Positions 60,243 through 64,000 of a stretch of DNA of 64,000 bases are shown piece after piece. Where the stretch lies: the NCBI RefSeq assembly GCF_018614035.1, contig NZ_JAGGPA010000075.1:1-64000 (forward strand), given 5' to 3'. The notes under the pieces are model-generated. The model searched no databases, was not told the origin of the DNA, and saw only the letters and a program-made list of their open reading frames with translations. The stretch comes from Streptomyces sp. ISL-96 (GTDB lineage Bacteria; Actinomycetota; Actinomycetes; Streptomycetales; Streptomycetaceae). The position numbers and the translations under genes were made by a program. Position 1 is the first letter of the stretch. The number at the start of each line of letters is the position of its first letter.

Positions 60243-60563
60243 GTGGCTGAAAACGGCAAGACGTTCGACATGTCCCCGAGTCAGCGCAGCGGAAGTAACC
60301 GGGCGGCGACGATCATCATCGTCATCGCCGACATCATGGCCGGAATCATCGGCCTCTGGATCCTGATGTACCTGCTCGACGCGAACCGGGCGAACGACCT
60401 GGTGAACTTCCTCCAGGACGCCGCCCGCTGGCTGGCCGGCTGGTCGTGGGACCTGTTCACCTTCGACGAGGCGTGGGCGCGCGTCGTGGCCGGTTACGGT
60501 CTGGCGGCGATCGTCTACCTCTTCGCCGGCCACGCGCTCGCGAACGTCCTGCGCCGCCGCTGA
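60243..60563 (+). CDS. Small two-helix membrane protein
   Basis: 106 residues from GTG 60243. Two hydrophobic helices (TIIIVIADIMAGIIGLWILM; VVAGYGLAAIVYLFAGHAL) are separated by an acidic loop with three Trp (ARWLAGWSWDLFTFDEAW). The N-terminus is polar and the C-terminus ends in NVLRRR. No family recognised; it is likely a conserved actinobacterial membrane protein. Convergent with the toroid gene (9-base gap). Confidence 0.78.
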   Translation: MAENGKTFDMSPSQRSGSNRAATIIIVIADIMAGIIGLWILMYLLDANRANDLVNFLQDAARWLAGWSWDLFTFDEAWARVVAGYGLAAIVYLFAGHALANVLRRR

Positions 60564-60572
60564 GACCGGCGG

Positions 60573-61643
60573 TCAGCAGCAGTCCGGGTCCAGGCCCAGC
60601 GGCAGCCGTTCGCCGCTGAAGACAGCGGTGGTCGCCTCGTCTCCCCCCAGGGCGGCCACCGCCAGCAGCAGCGAACCCGCCGTCCAGGTGGTGAGCTCCT
60701 CGGGCCATACGGCCCGGTTGCCCTCGAAGACGTACCCCGTCCAGTACATCCCGCCCGGCGCCCGCAGGTGCTGGATCGACTGCAGGATCTCCAGCGCCCG
60801 GTCCGACTCCCCCATCACCCACAGCGCGAGCGCGAGTTCGCAGCTCTCGCCACCCGTCACCCACGGGTTGGGGACGATGCAGCGCACACCCATCCCCGGG
60901 ACGACGAACCGGTCCCAGTCCGCCTCGATACGCGCCTTGGCGTCCACTCCCGTGATCGCGCTCGTGAGGATCGGGTAGTACCAGTCCATCGAATAGCGGC
61001 TCTTGTCCAGGAACCGCTCCGGGTGGCGCTGGATCGCATGCCGCAGCGCACCCACCGCCAGCTCCCAGTCCGGCTGCGGCTCTTCGCGCTGCTCAGCGAC
61101 GGCGAGCGCGCAGCGCAGTGCCTGGTAAATGGAGGAACTGCCGGTCAGCAGCGCGTCGTTGACGGGCGTACCGTCATCTTCCCGCTTCCAGCCGATCTGG
61201 CCGCCCGGCTGCTGGAGCCCCAGCACGAACTCCGTCGCCGCGTAGACAGCCGGCCACATGCGGTCGATGAACGCGTCGTCACCCGTCGCGAGGTAGTGAT
61301 GCCAGACGCCGACGGCGATGTACGCGCAGAAGTTCGTCTCACGGCCCCGGTCGGTGACCCGCTCCGCGTCCCCGTCGTCGTACGCCGCGTACCAGGAACC
61401 GTCCGCGTTCTGGTGCCTGGCCAGCCACTCGTAGGCACGGGCGGCAGCGTCGTGCTCACCGGCCGCGTCGAGCGCCATGGCAGCCTCGGTGTGGTCCCAC
61501 GGGTCGAGGTGGTGGCCGCGGAACCACGGGATGGCGCCGTCCTCGCGCTGTGCGGCGAGGATGCCGGCCACGGTCTCGGCGGCCTCCTCGGCCGTCAGGA
61601 CACCGGGCAGGACAAGGTGTTCCGTACGTCCGGGAATGGTCAC
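60573..61643 (-). CDS. Alpha/alpha-toroid enzyme, prenyltransferase/terpenoid-cyclase-like
   Basis: 356 residues from GTG 61643, which overlaps the upstream methyltransferase stop (GTGA). The body is a helical toroid: AARAYEWLARHQNADGSWYA is a QW-like motif, preceded by WFRGHHLDPWDHTEAAMALD, which carries acidic and His residues. Such folds occur in terpenoid cyclases, prenyltransferases and some glycosidases, so the reaction cannot be fixed. The C-terminal SGERLPLGLDPDCC ends in a Cys pair. It is the last of a three-gene operon. Confidence 0.82.
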   Translation of the reverse strand: MTIPGRTEHLVLPGVLTAEEAAETVAGILAAQREDGAIPWFRGHHLDPWDHTEAAMALDAAGEHDAAARAYEWLARHQNADGSWYAAYDDGDAERVTDRGRETNFCAYIAVGVWHHYLATGDDAFIDRMWPAVYAATEFVLGLQQPGGQIGWKREDDGTPVNDALLTGSSSIYQALRCALAVAEQREEPQPDWELAVGALRHAIQRHPERFLDKSRYSMDWYYPILTSAITGVDAKARIEADWDRFVVPGMGVRCIVPNPWVTGGESCELALALWVMGESDRALEILQSIQHLRAPGGMYWTGYVFEGNRAVWPEELTTWTAGSLLLAVAALGGDEATTAVFSGERLPLGLDPDCC

Positions 61644-62386
61644 TTGGCGGCCGCCGCTACCGCTGACGCCGGCAGGTGCGGCTTGGTCGCGTACGCCACG
61701 AAGCTCTTGCCGACCACCGGGTTCAGCAGCTGCTCGGCTATCCGCGTCGCGGCGGGCTTCTTCATGATGTCCCAGACCAGCAGCTTGTGGTACGCCCGGA
61801 CCGGCAGCGCCTTGTCGTTGTCGACACCGAACGCGCACTTCAGCCACCAATAAGGCGAGTGCAGGGCGTGCGCGTGATGCGTGCCGTACGGCTTCAGACC
61901 CGCCTCCCGCATCTTGCCGAGCAGCTCATCAGCCTTGTAGATGCGGATGTGGCCGCCCTCGACCTCGTGGTACGCGTCGCTCAGCGCCCAGCAGATCTTC
62001 TCCGGCCCGTAGCGCGGCACGGTGACGGCGATGCGCCCGCCCGGCTTCAGTACGCGCACCATTTCGGCCAGCACCCCCTTGTCGTCGGGGATGTGCTCCA
62101 TGACCTCGGAGATGATCACGACGTCGAAGGAGGCGTCGGGGAAGGGGAGGTTGAGCGCGTCGCCCTCCACGGCGGTGGCGGTGGCGCCCGCCGGGGCCTC
62201 ACCGGCCTCCTTCATGGCGGCGAACCACTTGGCGACCTCGCGGATCTCCTCGCCGTTCTGGTCGAGGGCCACGACCTGGGCGCCGCGCCGGTAGCACTCG
62301 AAGGCGTGCCGGCCCGCGCCGCAGCCCAGGTCGAGTACGCGATCGCCCGCGGCGAGCGGGAAGCGGGAGAAGTCCACGGTCAGCAC
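61640..62386 (-). CDS. Class I SAM-dependent methyltransferase (UbiE/UbiG-like)
   Basis: 248 residues. VLDLGCGAGRHAFECYRRGA is the SAM-binding loop (about 18-37), VVALDQNGEEIREVAKW follows, then FDVVIISEVMEHIPDDKGV and GGRIAVTVPRYGPEKICW. These are the motifs of the ubiquinone/menaquinone-type methyltransferases that methylate small molecules or lipids. Middle gene between a glycosyltransferase and a toroid enzyme; the 97-base gap to the upstream glycosyltransferase gene shows no terminator. Confidence 0.92.
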   Translation of the reverse strand: MLTVDFSRFPLAAGDRVLDLGCGAGRHAFECYRRGAQVVALDQNGEEIREVAKWFAAMKEAGEAPAGATATAVEGDALNLPFPDASFDVVIISEVMEHIPDDKGVLAEMVRVLKPGGRIAVTVPRYGPEKICWALSDAYHEVEGGHIRIYKADELLGKMREAGLKPYGTHHAHALHSPYWWLKCAFGVDNDKALPVRAYHKLLVWDIMKKPAATRIAEQLLNPVVGKSFVAYATKPHLPASAVAAAAK

Positions 62387-62483
62387 GGGGTCTGCCCTTC
62401 CGGGTGGGGGTGGATTACGGCGCCGGTCCGCCGGGCGCGTATGGCTGGGGCCCCGGGGCGGCCGGGGTGGTGCGGGGGCCGCG

Positions 62484-63818
62484 TCAACGCACTCTCACCG
62501 ACCGGGGGGCTCCCCCGCGCACGGCACTGTGGGACGCGATCTGTTCGCGGTAGAGGTCCGCGGTGCCCTGGGCGGCCTTGGCCCAGGTGAAGCGGTCCAG
62601 CACGCGGTTACGCCCCGCCGTGCCCAGCCGCCGGCGCAGTTCGGGGTCGCCCAGCAACCTGCCGAGAGCGGCGGCCAGCGCGCCCGCGTCGCCCGGCGGT
62701 ACGGCGAGGCAGGTCTCGCCGTCCGGTCCCGCGACCTCGGGGATCGCGCCGCCGGTGGTGGCGACGAGCGGGGTGCCGGTGGCCATGGCCTCGGCGGCGG
62801 GCAGCGAGAACCCCTCGTACAGGGACGGAACGCATGACGCCTGGGCGCTGCGGACGAGGTCGACGAGCTCCTGGTCGCTTATGCCCTTGACGAACTCGAC
62901 GGCACTCTGGAGCCCGTACCGCTCGATGGCCTGCGCGACCGGGCCGTCCTCGGCGCGCTTGCCGACGACGACGAGGTGCGCGTCGGGCTGCTCGGTGCGG
63001 AGCTTGGCGAGCGCCTCGACGAGGTGGACGAGGCCCTTGAGCGGTACGTCCGCGCTGGACGTCGTCACGATCCGCCCCGGGATCTCGGCGACGCACGGGT
63101 CGGGCGACCACAGGCCGGTGTCCGCGCCGATGTGCACGACGCGGATACGGTCCGGGCGTACCCCGAGGTGTTCGACGATCTCCTGCTCGGAGGAGCCGGA
63201 GACGGTGAGCACGGAGGGCAGGCGGCGCGCGACGCGCTTCTGCATGCGCGTGAAGCCGTACCAGCGGCGTACGGAGGCGCGCTTGCGGCGGCTGGTCGCG
63301 GCGTCGAGGTCGAGCTGCCGGTCGACCGTGATGGGGTGGTGGATGGTGGTGACCAGGGGTGCGCCCAGATCGCCGAGCAGGCCGTAGCCCAGTGTCTGGT
63401 TGTCGTGGATGACGTCGAACTCGCCCCGGCGGGCGGCCAGGTGACGCTTGGCGCGGAGCGAGAAGGTGAGGGGCTCGGGGAAGCCGCCGGTCCACATCGT
63501 CGCGACTTCGAGGGCGTCGATCCAGTCGCGGTACTCGTCGCGCCGCGGAGTCCGGAAGGGGTCGGGGCTGCGGTACAGGTCGAGGCTGGCCAGTTCGGTG
63601 AGCGGCACGCCCTCGTCGAGTACGGGGTAGGGCTGGGAGCCGAGGACTTCGACGCTGTGGCCGAGGCGGGCGAGCTCGCGCGAGAGGTGACGTATGTAGA
63701 CGCCTTGGCCTCCGCAGAACGGGTTGCCCTTGTACGTCAGGAGCGCGATGCGCAGCGGGCGGTCGCCCTGGACGGGGTCCCCCGCGTGGGGGCTCGCCTC
63801 TACGGCCTCAGCGGTCAC
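62484..63818 (-). CDS. Glycosyltransferase family 4 protein
   Basis: 444 residues. The N-terminal GT-B domain starts LRIALLTYKGNPFCGGQGVYIRHLSRELAR (first 20 residues decide it), a donor-side Rossmann domain begins near VTTSSADVPLKGLVHLVEAL, and SLYEGFSLPAAEAMATGTPLV is the E(x7)E motif binding the nucleotide sugar. First gene of the operon with the methyltransferase and toroid genes, so the product is probably a glycosylated, methylated lipid or small molecule. No signal peptide; cytoplasmic or membrane-associated. Confidence 0.93.
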   Translation of the reverse strand: MTAEAVEASPHAGDPVQGDRPLRIALLTYKGNPFCGGQGVYIRHLSRELARLGHSVEVLGSQPYPVLDEGVPLTELASLDLYRSPDPFRTPRRDEYRDWIDALEVATMWTGGFPEPLTFSLRAKRHLAARRGEFDVIHDNQTLGYGLLGDLGAPLVTTIHHPITVDRQLDLDAATSRRKRASVRRWYGFTRMQKRVARRLPSVLTVSGSSEQEIVEHLGVRPDRIRVVHIGADTGLWSPDPCVAEIPGRIVTTSSADVPLKGLVHLVEALAKLRTEQPDAHLVVVGKRAEDGPVAQAIERYGLQSAVEFVKGISDQELVDLVRSAQASCVPSLYEGFSLPAAEAMATGTPLVATTGGAIPEVAGPDGETCLAVPPGDAGALAAALGRLLGDPELRRRLGTAGRNRVLDRFTWAKAAQGTADLYREQIASHSAVRGGAPRSVRVR

Positions 63819-63873
63819 TCTCGGCCCCCTTCATCACTGCTCTTTCACCGGAGCGTAGCCGCTGGCGTTAACC

Positions 63874-63887
63874 TAGAACAAGTTTCA
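63874..63887. promoter_or_regulatory. KstR-type operator at the right edge
   Basis: TAGAACAAGTTTCA fits TnnAACnnGTTnnA, 56 bases upstream of the glycosyltransferase start and facing an unseen gene to the right. A second inverted repeat, CTACC-GGCA-GGTAG, lies at 63926-63939. Positions 63940-64000 contain no recognised gene. Confidence 0.55.
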
Positions 63888-64000
63888 GTCTCGATCGCTC
63901 GACACGCATCCGACGAGCTCTGAATCTACCGGCAGGTAGCGCAACCGTAAGCGGCCGGATCAGGTGATTCGCGCCACGACAGGTGCCCTGCCATGCTGTG

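Overview
The window is very GC-rich, uses GTG and TTG starts freely, and is packed with actinobacterial families: a SARP-type regulator, F420-linked enzymes, a mycothiol-linked DinB-fold protein, and an XRE/DUF397/ATPase trio. It is almost certainly part of a Streptomyces chromosome. Gene order looks chromosomal throughout. No transposase, integrase, phage gene, tRNA or CRISPR array was found. Functional names come from reading motifs and remembered families; no search was run.

Left part (1-22.7 kb): an MFS exporter, a membrane-anchored EEP-fold hydrolase, panB, a DrrAB-type ABC exporter, a very large SARP/NB-ARC/TPR regulator, a site-2 protease, an F420:NADPH oxidoreductase-like protein, a second MFS exporter, methionine aminopeptidase, heme oxygenase behind a DtxR/IdeR-like palindrome, a PhzF protein, a primase-like protein with an altered acidic motif, a TetR regulator with a clear dyad, a DDAH-like hydrolase and an Rsm22 methyltransferase.

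22.7-24.9 kb is gene-poor and less GC-rich. It holds a 42-residue peptide ORF, two strong hairpins, a lipoprotein and the C-terminal remnant of a methyltransferase. 24.9-34.2 kb holds a Bcr/CflA transporter, an oxidoreductase, a Tat-exported PhoD phosphatase, an SDR, a second PhzF protein, a lamin-tail protein, a frameshifted secreted nuclease, an HhH protein and rnpB. rnpB is transcribed away from a MerR gene that has a textbook MerR promoter.

34.2-44.1 kb is mostly housekeeping: an RNB-domain RNase, YaaA, KDPG aldolase, RNase H/phosphatase, a zinc-ribbon protein that appears to start at CTG, and Nif3. It also holds a siderophore-binding lipoprotein gene with a large internal deletion.

44.2-52 kb is the most coherent metabolic locus. 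An SDR, a zinc alcohol dehydrogenase, a MaoC hydratase and an SCP-x-type thiolase resemble a split peroxisomal-type beta-oxidation system. TnnAACnnGTTnnA palindromes of the KstR type precede the MaoC operon, the thiolase gene, a decapitated acyl-CoA dehydrogenase remnant, and whatever lies right of the window. A second palindrome, CTGACG-N3-CGTCAG, accompanies it at two of these places and also lies upstream of an F420 oxidoreductase gene. A secreted Gln/Glu-repeat protein sits between the thiolase gene and the remnant.

52-64 kb holds two VapBC-type toxin-antitoxin pairs, a WhiJ-like XRE/DUF397/ATPase trio, a cell-wall amidase, an LLM oxidoreductase, and a glycosyltransferase/methyltransferase/toroid-enzyme operon. 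Genes around 51-56 kb carry several in-frame tandem-repeat expansions.
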